Assembly (NCBI GenBank): GCA_902826515.1
Contig: CADEFD010000006.1
Coordinates: forward strand, 13,658-71,931
Reading direction: 5' to 3'
DNA length: 58,274 bases
Source: an uncultured Acidobacteriota bacterium
GTDB lineage: Bacteria > Acidobacteriota > Vicinamibacteria > Vicinamibacterales > UBA2999
Below the pieces are notes generated by a model. It did no database searches. It saw only the letters and a program-made list of their open reading frames with translations, and was not told where the DNA came from. The stretch's first letter is position 1. Each line of letters opens with the position of its first letter. A program made the translations under genes and the position numbers. Of this stretch, positions 6,837 to 19,683 are shown in pieces.

Positions 6837-9836
6837 CTAGAACTTGAACTGCACGCCGAGCCGGATGATGCGGGGGTTCAGGATGCTGTTGACCTGGTTG
6901 TACGCCGCCGTTCCGAAGTTCACCGAGCGAACGCCGAGCACTGGGTTCGAGTTCAGCGAGTTGAACAGATCCGCCTGGAGCTGCAGCCGCCGGCTGCCGA
7001 TCTCGAACCACTTGGCCAGCGAGAAGTCGAGCTGGTTGATGCGGTCGAAGAACTCGGTGCCCCCGGGAACGAGCGGCAGCGTCACGGAGGCCTCGGTCAT
7101 GCCGGGAATCACCAGCCCGCCGGGCACGCACGGAGCGCTGCAGGGCGTATTCGGATAGCGGGTGGTGCGCGTCACCAGCCAGCCCGTGCCGACCGGGCTT
7201 CCGACGTCGCCGTAACCCGGTCCGGAGATCTTGTTGTTGAGGGTCGTGTAGCCGCCGAGGGCCCGACCGTTGAGGCTCTGGAAGGAAGCGCTGGCCTGGA
7301 TCCCCCAGCCGAGGGGATAGGTGCCCGCGAACTTGAACTGCTTCTGGAACGGAATGTCGTTGTCCCAGTCGTCGCAGAAGCGAAGGTTGTTCGGGTTGTC
7401 GGGTTCGTCACACGTGGCCCGGAGCGTCCGCTCCATCGTGAATCCGCCGAAGAGGGTCCCGCCGCGAGGCAGCCGCGCGTTGAACGTGAGGTCGAAGCCC
7501 GAGTACGTCTGCTTCCGGTCCGAGCCTGCGTTGGTGTCGAGCTCGTCCACGCGCGCCAGCTGCGCGGTGGTGGCGACGGTATACGCCTTGAACACGCTGC
7601 CATCGAGCGGGCTCACGACATCGACGGCACGATAGTCGTCGAACGACCGCAGGAGGTTGTCGCGGACCAGCAGATCGTGGAAGGTCCGGCGGTAACCGGT
7701 GAGCGACACCGACACACGCGGCAACAGCTCGTGCTGGATACCCGCCGTGTATTCGAGGTTGTAGGTCCGCTGATAGTCCGGGTCGACGTTGGCAAGCCGG
7801 CGCGTGCCGAAGTTGGCTGGCATCTGCGCGAAGTTCATCTCGCAGCCCGCCGTCAGGTATGTGCACCCGACGTTGCCCTCGGCGATGTCATTGCCGTTCA
7901 GATCCGTCCAGCTCAGGTTGGCGCTGGCGAGCGCCAGCGGATTGTACCGATTGGCGAACAGCGTCGTCCGCGACTCGTTGTAGCGGTTGAAGCTCGCTTT
8001 CAGTGCCGTCCTGGAGTTGCCGAACAGGTCGTAGACGACACCGACGCGTGGCGCGAAGTCTTTCCACGTCGGCATCTGGATGGCGTCAAACTGCCGCTCG
8101 CCGACGAATCGGCCGACGCCCGACGTCGCCGCCGATACCTCGTGGGCGAGGTACTCCCAGCGCAGCCCGGTGTTGATCGTCAAGCGGTTCAGGGCCCAGG
8201 AATCCTGCGCGAAGATGCCGATGTCGGCCTTGAGCGTGTCCTTGTAGCGCAGCGGCGTGTTGTAGATGGTGACCTGGTTCGGCACGCCGTTCAGATAGAC
8301 CTGCTGCAGGTCGGCGTTGGCTTCGCGCGTGTTGGTGTAGGGGCCGAAGTTGTATTGCACGCCGGCCTTCACGTTGTGACTGCCGGTGATGTAGCTGAGC
8401 GCACCCATCATGTTGAAGCGATCGGGATAGCGCCCGCCCCAGTTCGCGAGGCCGTTGGTCAGCGTGCCGAGGCTCGCATCGCGGCGGCTGGCTCCGGCGA
8501 ACCACTCGGGCGTGAACGGCTGCTTGTTGACCCCGTCCTGATTGGTGATGACGTACTGCTCGTAGTTGAACGAGTAACCGGCTTCGGCCAACAGCTGGTT
8601 GCTGAGCGTGCCGGTGTACTTCGCCGCAAACGAGTTGTACTTCGGCGAGGTCCAGATCTGCGAGGACGTGCGATAGTCGTCGCCCGAGTTCATGCCGTGG
8701 CCGCGGTACTTGTTGATCTCGTCGTAGTAGACCGCCAGTTTGTGTTTCGACGAGACCTGCCACGTCAGCCGCAGCATGGCGCTTTCGATGCTCTGGTCGT
8801 CGATGCCCGTTTCGCACTGAAGGGCGCCGGAACGGCACTGCGTAATGCCCGTGCGATACGGCACGCCTTCGGGAACGACCAGCACGTCCTGCACCGGCGC
8901 GTTGACCGACCACATGCGGCCCGACGCGAAGAACCACAGTCTGTCCCGCTTGATGGGGCCGCCGATCGCGAGGTTGAAGTCGTAGATGCGATCGACGCCG
9001 CCACCGGTGCGCAGGCCGCGGGCGACGATGTCGTCGGTCAGGTTGTCGCCCTGCAGGGCCTTGTCGTTGTACGAGCCGAAGAACGCGCCGCTGAAACGGT
9101 TGCCGCCGTCCTTGGGCACGATGTTCATGCGGACGCCGCCGGGCGACACATCAGCGCCAGCACCGCTGGTCTGATACGACATCTCTTCCATCATTGCCTG
9201 GTTGAAGTACTGCTGCACCGCGCCGTCGCCGTCGAGGCCGTTCACCATCAGGCCGTCGACCGTGACGATGTTGTTGGCGGAGGTGAGCCCCCGCGTCGAC
9301 ATGTAGCTCTGCTGCATGGCGCGCGAACCGCCGACGTCCGGCACGTTCAGCGAGACGCCGCTCACGAGCTGCGCCAGGGCCTGAATCGTGCGGCCGGTCG
9401 GCACCTGGTCGAGGATCTCCGCCGTCATCACCTCGACCTTGGAGTTGCTGGAAACGTCGACGGTCGGCGAGGCGCCGGTGACCGTGATCGCTTCTTCGAT
9501 GGCGCCCACCTCGAGGCTGGCGTTGAGGGTGCCGACGAAGTCGACGCGCAACTCGACCTTCTCCTGCCGCACCTGTTTGAACCCCGGCAGAGAAAACGTC
9601 ACCGTGTAGACGCCCGGCCTGAGGTCGACGATCCGGTACTGCCCGTTGGAGTCGGTCACATCGGCCTTGCTGCCCCCGATGAGGACCGGACTCGACGCCT
9701 CCACCGTCACGCCGGGAAGCACCGCGCCGCTCGTGTCCTTGACGGTTCCCGTGAACGAACTCTGCGCGAGCGCGGCGGCTGGCAGGCCTGCTGCCAAGAT
9801 TGCCGTCGCGACCAACGTCCTCAGACGTCTTACCAT
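6837..9836 (-). CDS. Oar-like TonB-dependent receptor, paralogue of the neighbouring gene
   Basis: A 999-residue protein with the same order of parts as its neighbour at 3342-6368: signal peptide (MVRRLRTLVATAIL...), carboxypeptidase-regulatory-like domain, plug, and barrel ending in QFKF. I start it at the ATG at 9836, because this matches the paralogue's MVRRLRT and places GGAGAG at a normal distance upstream; an ATG at 9848 would consume that site. The central part (residues about 180-250) is nearly invariant between the two copies, while the extracellular loops differ. This pattern suggests duplication followed by ligand diversification. A strong terminator follows at 6771-6810. Confidence 0.9.
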   Translation of the reverse strand: MVRRLRTLVATAILAAGLPAAALAQSSFTGTVKDTSGAVLPGVTVEASSPVLIGGSKADVTDSNGQYRIVDLRPGVYTVTFSLPGFKQVRQEKVELRVDFVGTLNASLEVGAIEEAITVTGASPTVDVSSNSKVEVMTAEILDQVPTGRTIQALAQLVSGVSLNVPDVGGSRAMQQSYMSTRGLTSANNIVTVDGLMVNGLDGDGAVQQYFNQAMMEEMSYQTSGAGADVSPGGVRMNIVPKDGGNRFSGAFFGSYNDKALQGDNLTDDIVARGLRTGGGVDRIYDFNLAIGGPIKRDRLWFFASGRMWSVNAPVQDVLVVPEGVPYRTGITQCRSGALQCETGIDDQSIESAMLRLTWQVSSKHKLAVYYDEINKYRGHGMNSGDDYRTSSQIWTSPKYNSFAAKYTGTLSNQLLAEAGYSFNYEQYVITNQDGVNKQPFTPEWFAGASRRDASLGTLTNGLANWGGRYPDRFNMMGALSYITGSHNVKAGVQYNFGPYTNTREANADLQQVYLNGVPNQVTIYNTPLRYKDTLKADIGIFAQDSWALNRLTINTGLRWEYLAHEVSAATSGVGRFVGERQFDAIQMPTWKDFAPRVGVVYDLFGNSRTALKASFNRYNESRTTLFANRYNPLALASANLSWTDLNGNDIAEGNVGCTYLTAGCEMNFAQMPANFGTRRLANVDPDYQRTYNLEYTAGIQHELLPRVSVSLTGYRRTFHDLLVRDNLLRSFDDYRAVDVVSPLDGSVFKAYTVATTAQLARVDELDTNAGSDRKQTYSGFDLTFNARLPRGGTLFGGFTMERTLRATCDEPDNPNNLRFCDDWDNDIPFQKQFKFAGTYPLGWGIQASASFQSLNGRALGGYTTLNNKISGPGYGDVGSPVGTGWLVTRTTRYPNTPCSAPCVPGGLVIPGMTEASVTLPLVPGGTEFFDRINQLDFSLAKWFEIGSRRLQLQADLFNSLNSNPVLGVRSVNFGTAAYNQVNSILNPRIIRLGVQFKF

Positions 9837-10091
9837 GGCACTCTCCATCGATGAGTATCGAGATCGCCGACCGGCCGACGGCCGGCATTCCGGGCCCGTC
9901 GAACTGGGGTGGTTGGCGAACGCGGACGCCGCCGGGCGCTAAGCGGTGCTGGTTTTTACCGTCCAGTTACCGCCGGCGCAATCCCGACATCTCTTGCCGC
10001 GACCTACTGTCAACACGGGATGGGATCTGAGCGTGCCGAGGGCCGGCAGGCCGTATCATCAGGCGGCGGCGCCCGGCCGCTGGAGGGGACC
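9837..10091. promoter_or_regulatory. Divergent intergenic region
   Basis: A 255-bp gap between the divergent receptor and amidohydrolase genes. It must carry both promoters. I see no clear -35/-10 pair or strong dyad. A T-rich stretch lies near 9951-9958. GGAGGGG at 10082-10088 is the ribosome site of the amidohydrolase. Confidence 0.3.
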
Positions 10092-11468
10092 ATGACCATC
10101 GTTCGCCTGGCGGCTGCCGCCATCCTCGGAGCCATCGCCCTCCCGGCCCAGGGCCCGGGAGCGGCGGCCGTGCTCTACGTAGGAGCACGTCTGATTCCGG
10201 GGGACGGCTCGCCGGCGATCGCTTCCAGTGCGATGCTGGTCGAGGGCGGCACGATCCGGGCGGTCGGGGCGACCGAGGCGGTGGCGGTCCCGGCCGGGGT
10301 CGTGCGTGTCGACCTGACCGGCAAGACGCTCATGCCCGCGATGGTGAACGTGCACGTGCACATCGGCTACGAGGGCTACACGTCCTGGGGGGGCGCCAAC
10401 CACACCGCCGCGAACGTCCACGACCATTTGCTGCGCGAGGCGTTCTACGGCGTGGCCGCCACCACCACCGTGGGCTCGAGTCCGACGGCGCAGGTGCTCG
10501 CCTTCCAGCGCGACCAGCGCGACGGCGCCTATCCCGGCGCGTCGCGCCTGCTCTTCATGCCCGGTATCGCGCCGCCCCAGGGCGGCCCGGATCACATCCT
10601 GCGCGAGGCCACTGACGCCCTGCGCGTCGTGCACGAGGTGACGACACCCGCCGAGGCGCGGACGGCCGTGCGCGGCATGGCGGCGCAGGGCCTGGGACAC
10701 GTGAAGATCTGGGTGGATGACCGGAACGGCACCTATCCGAAGCTCGCGCCTGCCGTATACGGGGCCGTGATCGACGAGGCGCACGCGCGGAAGATGCTCG
10801 TGCATGCGCACGCCATCCAGGCCGAGGATCAGAAGGCCGTGCTCGCCGCCGGCGCCGACGTGCTCGTGCACATGGTGCAGCGCCAGCCGCTCGATGACGC
10901 ACTGCTCGGCCTCGTGAAAGCGAAGCGGCCGTACTGGGCCACCGTCATCGGGCTCGGCGATCCGACGGCACTCTGCACGCCCGACCCGTTCTTCGAGCAG
11001 GCGGTGCCGCCGTCGGTCGTGGCGCGGATTCGCGCGACCACCGAACGGCGTCCCCTGGTGCCGAGTTGCGGTCCGCTACCGGCCACCGCCGCCGATCGCG
11101 AACGTCAGATGGCGGTGAACTTTCCGCGCATGCTCGCCGCCGGGGCGCGCGTCGTGCTCGCGACCGACACGGGCATCCAGCCGGGGCATACGTTCGGATC
11201 GGGCGAACACCTGGAACTGGCGCGCTGGGTGCAGCTCGGCATGACGCCGGCCGAGGCGATCGTGGCGGCCACGAGCCGCCCGGCAGCGCTGATGGGGCAG
11301 GCGGATCTCGGCACGCTGGCCGCCGGTAAACGGGCCAGCTTCATCGTGCTCGACGCCAACCCGCTCGACGACATCCGCCACACGCGGCGCATCGCGGACG
11401 TCTACATGGACGGTGCGCGCATCGATCGCGACGCCATGCGCGCGCGGTTCACGCGCGAGACGAAGTAG
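10092..11468 (+). CDS. Exported amidohydrolase (imidazolonepropionase-like)
   Basis: A 458-residue protein of the metal-dependent amidohydrolase superfamily. A short signal peptide precedes the beta-sandwich part. The metal-binding HxH sits in NVHVHIGY (about residue 85), further His ligands in VHAHAIQ (about 238) and VLVHM, a probable bridging Lys in HVKIWVDD, and the catalytic Asp in LATDTGIQPG (about 358). The C-terminal GTLAAGKRASFIVLD is typical of the family. Relatives hydrolyse cyclic amides or peptidic bonds (prolidase- or imidazolonepropionase-like); the substrate is not predictable here. The ATG at 10092 has an excellent ribosome site four bases upstream, so the longer frame opening at 9909 is not used. 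Confidence 0.85.
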   Translation: MTIVRLAAAAILGAIALPAQGPGAAAVLYVGARLIPGDGSPAIASSAMLVEGGTIRAVGATEAVAVPAGVVRVDLTGKTLMPAMVNVHVHIGYEGYTSWGGANHTAANVHDHLLREAFYGVAATTTVGSSPTAQVLAFQRDQRDGAYPGASRLLFMPGIAPPQGGPDHILREATDALRVVHEVTTPAEARTAVRGMAAQGLGHVKIWVDDRNGTYPKLAPAVYGAVIDEAHARKMLVHAHAIQAEDQKAVLAAGADVLVHMVQRQPLDDALLGLVKAKRPYWATVIGLGDPTALCTPDPFFEQAVPPSVVARIRATTERRPLVPSCGPLPATAADRERQMAVNFPRMLAAGARVVLATDTGIQPGHTFGSGEHLELARWVQLGMTPAEAIVAATSRPAALMGQADLGTLAAGKRASFIVLDANPLDDIRHTRRIADVYMDGARIDRDAMRARFTRETK

Positions 11469-11470
11469 CG

Positions 11471-11773
11471 CTACGAGCGGGCGTCCGGCGACGGCGCGTC
11501 GGCGGCGCGACCCGCCACGAGTTCCTGTTCGGCGCGCAGCCAGTCGGCCGTCGGGTCGGGCGACGGACCGCCGCGTTCGAGCGACAGGTAGTACGCGCGG
11601 ACCCGGATCTCTTCCTCCGTGGGCGGCGCGATCGTGAGTCCGGCCGGCACCTCCGTGCCGACGCGCTTCGCGCGGCGGGGCGCGCCCGGGCGGCGCGTCT
11701 TCGCCGCGGCCGGGGCGGCGGGCACTTCAGGGGCCGGGGTGGTGCGGGTGCGCGGGGTCTTTCGTGTTGCCAT
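11471..11773 (-). CDS. DUF2934-containing small protein
   Basis: A 100-residue protein with a basic, Ala/Pro-rich, probably disordered N-terminal half (residues 1-48) and a C-terminal DUF2934 motif: EEIRVRAYYLSLERGG followed by ADWLRAEQEL. DUF2934 has no established biochemical function and is common in Acidobacteriota, Proteobacteria and Planctomycetes, usually as a short C-terminal motif. The ATG at 11773 gives the conventional MATRK start; the longer open frame to 11971 runs into gltD and is a composition artefact. The gene ends three bases after the convergent amidohydrolase. Confidence 0.72.
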   Translation of the reverse strand: MATRKTPRTRTTPAPEVPAAPAAAKTRRPGAPRRAKRVGTEVPAGLTIAPPTEEEIRVRAYYLSLERGGPSPDPTADWLRAEQELVAGRAADAPSPDARS

Positions 11774-11810
11774 GACTGCCTGTTCGTCCTCATCGCGGGC
11801 CAACGGTCGT

Positions 11811-11826
11811 GGTGGCACCTGCCACC
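11811..11826 (-). terminator. Small hairpin downstream of gltD
   Basis: GGTGGC (11811-11816) pairs with GCCACC (11821-11826) around ACCT, about 50 bases beyond the gltD stop codon. There is no U-tract, so terminator function is only suggested by position. The stretch also serves as leader for the DUF2934 gene. Confidence 0.3.
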
Positions 11827-11876
11827 GAGCGTAGACCGGGGATGTGACGCCGCGGTGAATCCCGCCGGCGCGGCCC

Positions 11877-13298
11877 TTACCCCCTGGAGACGTATCGGTC
11901 GATCGCGGCCGCGGCTTGCCGGCCATCGGCAATCGCCCAGACGATGAGCGACTGGCCGCGCTGGAGGTCACCAGCCGCGAAGACGCCCGGGACGTTCGTC
12001 TGCCACCCGTCGTCGCGCCATACGGTGCCGCGATCCGTCATCGTGACTTCCAGCTCATCAATCAGCCGGCTCTTCTCTGGTCCGGTGAAGCCCATGGCCA
12101 GCAGCACGAGGTCCGCGGGGATGTCGAAGTCCGTGCCGGACTCGGCGGCGAAGGCCGGGCGGCCGCCGTTCGAGCCGGGCCTCACACGGTGGCCGTGCAG
12201 CCGATGCACGCGCCCGTCCGGATCGCCCGAGAAGTGGGTGGTGGCCACGGCGTACTGGCGCTCGCCGCCTTCTTCGTGCGCCGACGACGTGCGGAAGACA
12301 TGCGGCCAGAGCGGCCACGGATTGTCGGCCGCACGCTCGGCCGGGGGCTGCGGCATGAGCTCGAGCTGCGTGACGGAACGTGCGCCCTGCCGGTGCGCGG
12401 TGCCCAGGCAGTCGGCGCCGGTGTCGCCGCCGCCGATGATGACGACGTGTTTGCCGGCCGCGCTGATGGCCTGCGTGCCGCGAACGTCGCCTTCACAGGC
12501 GCGGTTCTGTTCGGTGAGGTATTCCATCGCGAAATGGACGCCCTGCAGCTCGCGCCCGGGCACCGCCAGGTCGCGCGGCTGTCCGGCACCGCCGGCGAGC
12601 AGCACCGCGTCGAAGTCGCGGCGCAGATCGGCCGCCGCCACGTCGACGCCCACGTGCACGCCCGGCCGGAACACGACGCCTTCGGCTTCGAGCAGCTCGA
12701 GGCGACGATCGAGCACGCGCTTCTCGAGCTTGAACTCGGGGATGCCGTAGCGCAGCAGGCCGCCGATGCGATCAGCCTTCTCGAACACCGTCACCGTGTG
12801 ACCGGCGCGGTTCAGTTCCGCGGCGGCGGCAAGCCCGGCCGGGCCGGAGCCGATGACGGCGACCTTCTTCCACGTGCGGACGACCGGCGGTTCCGGCACG
12901 ATCCAGCCCTCCTCGAAGGCGCGGTCGACGATGGCGAGTTCGATCGACTTGATGGTGACGGCGTCGCGATTGAGCGCCAGCACACACGCGCCCTCACACG
13001 GCGCCGGGCACAGGAGGCCCGTGAACTCCGGAAAGTTGTTGGTCGCGTGCAGCCGATCGATGGCGGCGCGCCAGGCGCCGCGGTACACGAGGTCGTTCCA
13101 CTCGGGGATCTGGTTGCCGAGCGGACAGCCCTGATGGCAGAACGGCACGCCGCAGTCCATGCAGCGGGCGCTCTGCCGCGTCAGCTCCTCGGCGGCAAAC
13201 GGCAGCTGGACGTGCCGGAAGTCGCCGACGCGCTCGGTCACCGGCCGGGCAGGCGACTTGAGGCGCGCGAACTCGATGAATCCCGTAGCCTTGCCCAT
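11877..13298 (-). CDS. gltD: Glutamate synthase small (beta) subunit
   Basis: A 473-residue NADPH-oxidising subunit of glutamate synthase, which passes electrons to GltB for conversion of glutamine and 2-oxoglutarate to two glutamates. The N-terminal domain holds two cysteine clusters for [4Fe-4S] centres (CMDCGVPFCHQGC near residue 46 and CPAPCEGAC near residue 97). An FAD-binding GSGPAGLAAAAEL follows near residue 151, and an NADPH site GGGDTGADCLG near residue 290. The length is that of the family. It begins one base after the gltB stop codon, so the two subunits are translationally coupled. Confidence 0.97.
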   Translation of the reverse strand: MGKATGFIEFARLKSPARPVTERVGDFRHVQLPFAAEELTRQSARCMDCGVPFCHQGCPLGNQIPEWNDLVYRGAWRAAIDRLHATNNFPEFTGLLCPAPCEGACVLALNRDAVTIKSIELAIVDRAFEEGWIVPEPPVVRTWKKVAVIGSGPAGLAAAAELNRAGHTVTVFEKADRIGGLLRYGIPEFKLEKRVLDRRLELLEAEGVVFRPGVHVGVDVAAADLRRDFDAVLLAGGAGQPRDLAVPGRELQGVHFAMEYLTEQNRACEGDVRGTQAISAAGKHVVIIGGGDTGADCLGTAHRQGARSVTQLELMPQPPAERAADNPWPLWPHVFRTSSAHEEGGERQYAVATTHFSGDPDGRVHRLHGHRVRPGSNGGRPAFAAESGTDFDIPADLVLLAMGFTGPEKSRLIDELEVTMTDRGTVWRDDGWQTNVPGVFAAGDLQRGQSLIVWAIADGRQAAAAIDRYVSRG

Positions 13299-13299
13299 C

Positions 13300-17838
<4,539 letters not shown>

Positions 17839-17927
17839 GTTGCCCCTCCGGAGGGCCCATTAGAGGCAATCCCTATTGATAAGGAAAGAGGAATGTTTTT
17901 ATAGAATCAATGCGTTTGATGCATTGA
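17839..17927 (-). promoter_or_regulatory. AT-rich glnK-gltB spacer with a dyad
   Basis: The 89-bp spacer is far richer in A+T than its surroundings. Its glnK-proximal end carries a perfect 8-bp dyad, ATCAATGC (17906-17913) and GCATTGAT (17921-17928), which overlaps the glnK stop codon. It could be an attenuator/terminator for amtB-glnK or an operator for gltB. No good sigma-54 element was found. Confidence 0.4.
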
Positions 17928-18293
17928 TCAGTCCGTCTCCGGCGGCACCACCGGCGTCACCGCCGCCTGGTCTTCTTCACCGGTGCGGATGCGGTAGATC
18001 TTCTCGATCGGCAGCACCATGACCTTGCCGTCGCCGACCTCGCCGGTGCGCGCGGCGCTCAGAATGGCCCGCACGGTGGGCTCGACGAAGTGATTCGACA
18101 CGCCGATCTCGATGCGCACCTTCTCGGCCAGCGCCATCTTCACGGTGGTGCCGCGGTAGTTCTCGACGTGCTCCATCTCGCCGCCGTGTCCATGCACGCG
18201 GCTGATGGTCAACCCCTTGACCTCGGCATGGAACAGGGCTTCGAGCACGTCGCTCAACTGCTCGGGACGGACGATGGCGACGATGAGCTTCAC
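17928..18293 (-). CDS. glnK: P-II nitrogen regulatory protein, variant T-loop
   Basis: A 121-residue P-II signal protein (MKLIVAIVRPEQLSDVLEAL) that binds ATP/ADP and 2-oxoglutarate and gates the ammonium channel. The C-terminal GEVGDGKVMVLPIEKIYRIRTGEE is typical. The T-loop reads GHGGEMEHVENYRGTTVKMALAEKV: the tyrosine of the canonical YRG is kept, but the usual GRQKGHTE stretch and the FLPKVK strand are changed, so uridylylation by GlnD is possible but unproven. It overlaps amtB by four bases (ATGA), the classic amtB-glnK pairing, here with amtB first. The name glnK rather than glnB rests on that linkage. Confidence 0.92.
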   Translation of the reverse strand: MKLIVAIVRPEQLSDVLEALFHAEVKGLTISRVHGHGGEMEHVENYRGTTVKMALAEKVRIEIGVSNHFVEPTVRAILSAARTGEVGDGKVMVLPIEKIYRIRTGEEDQAAVTPVVPPETD

Positions 18294-19576
18294 GCGCGGC
18301 CTCCATCGCTCGTCGCGAGCGCGTCGGGCAGGCGCTCGTAGGCCGAGTCACCCGGGGAGATGAGGATGGCGCCGTCGCCGGCCGTGTAGGCTTCTTCGCC
18401 GTGTTCGGTGACGTCGAGGCCGACCCCTTCGACGCGGCCGCGGATGCGCAGCGGCATCACGAGCGCCAGCAGCTTCAGGATGACGAACGTCGCCGCGCCG
18501 CTGTACAGCGCGACCACCGCGACGCTCGCCACCTGCGTGACCAGCTGTTCGGGATGGCCGGCGACGAGGCCCGCCGCGCCGCCGCTCCAGGCCGGATCGG
18601 CGAAGACGCCCGTGAGCACGGCGCCGGTGGCGCCGCCGAGGCCGTGCGCCGCCACGACGTCGAGCGAGTCGTCGAGGGTCGTGCGGGCGCGGTAGATGAG
18701 CGCGAAGTAGCTCGGGATCGCGCCGAGGCCGCCGAGGGCGAGGGCCGAGGCCGGGCCGATGTAGCCGGCCGCCGGCGTCACTGCCACCAGGCCGACGACG
18801 ATGGCCGTCGCCGCGCCCACCGCCGTCACGCGGCCTTCGCGGTAGAGGTCGATGGCCATCCACGTGGCGAGCGCCGCTGCCGGCGCGAGCAGCGTGTTCA
18901 CGAAGGCGAGTGCCGCGACGTTGTTGGCGGCCAGAGCGCTGCCGGCGTTGAAGCCGAACCACCCGAACCACAGCAGGCCGGTGCCGAGCAGCGTGAACGG
19001 CACGTTGTGGGGCAGCATCGCCCGCCGGCCGTAGTCCTTGCGCGCGCCGACGAACTTCGCGGCGACGAGCGCCGCCGCCGCGGCATTCACGTGCACGACG
19101 GCGCCGCCGGCGAAATCGAGCGCGCCGGCCGTCGAGAGGAAGCCGCCGCCCCACACCCAGTGGGCGACCGGGGCATACACGAGCAGCACCCAGGCGACGA
19201 TGAAGGCGAGGTAGGCGCTGAAGCGCAGGCGCTCGACGACCGCGCCGGAAATGAGAGCCGCCGTGATGATGGCGAAGGTGCCCTGGTAGGCCATGAAGAG
19301 CACGTGGGGAATCGTCCCCTGCGCTTCGAGTCCCACGCCGCGCAGGCCCACGTACGACAGCGAGCCGACAAACGCGCTACCCGGCGAGAAGGCCAGGGAG
19401 TAGCCGGCCAGCGCCCAGACGACGGCAATCGGGCCGAGCGCCGCGAAGCTCATCATCAGGGTGTTGAGGGCGTTCTTCGACCGCACCATGCCGCCGTAGA
19501 AGAAGCCCAGGGCGGGCGTCATCAGGAGCACGAGGGCCGTCGACACGAGCATCCATACGACATCCGCCTGGATCAT
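18290..19576 (-). CDS. amtB: Ammonium channel
   Basis: A 428-residue Amt/Rh channel protein with about eleven membrane helices. Recognisable elements are MTPALGFFYGGMVRSKNALNTL at the N-terminus, the first pore histidine in GAVVHVNAAAAAL (about residue 158), GFNAGSALAAN, and the second pore histidine in AHGLGGATGAVLTG (about residue 305). A cytoplasmic tail with RGRVEGVGLDVTEHGEEAY is the usual P-II contact site. It conducts ammonia across the inner membrane and feeds the GltBD enzyme encoded downstream. It has no cleavable signal peptide, unlike the E. coli precursor. glnK follows with a 4-bp overlap. Confidence 0.95.
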   Translation of the reverse strand: MIQADVVWMLVSTALVLLMTPALGFFYGGMVRSKNALNTLMMSFAALGPIAVVWALAGYSLAFSPGSAFVGSLSYVGLRGVGLEAQGTIPHVLFMAYQGTFAIITAALISGAVVERLRFSAYLAFIVAWVLLVYAPVAHWVWGGGFLSTAGALDFAGGAVVHVNAAAAALVAAKFVGARKDYGRRAMLPHNVPFTLLGTGLLWFGWFGFNAGSALAANNVAALAFVNTLLAPAAALATWMAIDLYREGRVTAVGAATAIVVGLVAVTPAAGYIGPASALALGGLGAIPSYFALIYRARTTLDDSLDVVAAHGLGGATGAVLTGVFADPAWSGGAAGLVAGHPEQLVTQVASVAVVALYSGAATFVILKLLALVMPLRIRGRVEGVGLDVTEHGEEAYTAGDGAILISPGDSAYERLPDALATSDGGRA

Positions 19577-19683
19577 GATGATATTGAATCGACTGTGCTG
19601 GCCTCATGTCCAATACGAGTTAATTGTCGATTCCATCCGCGGACGCGGGTGGGCGCTCCGCGCCGGCCGGGTCCGGCCGCCGC
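19577..19683 (-). promoter_or_regulatory. amtB upstream region with 8-bp inverted repeat
   Basis: The leader is AT-rich near the amtB start, and GAATCGAC (19586-19593) is mirrored exactly by GTCGATTC (19626-19633) with a 32-base spacer. The arrangement fits a nitrogen-responsive operator, but the regulator is unknown. The sequence between the arms contains a TGG...GCA pair one base off the sigma-54 spacing. Confidence 0.35.

Noticed and set aside
19594-19625. Sigma-54 promoter for amtB
   Set aside because: A TGG...GCA pair is present, but the GG-to-GC spacing is one base too long and the flanks do not match the consensus.
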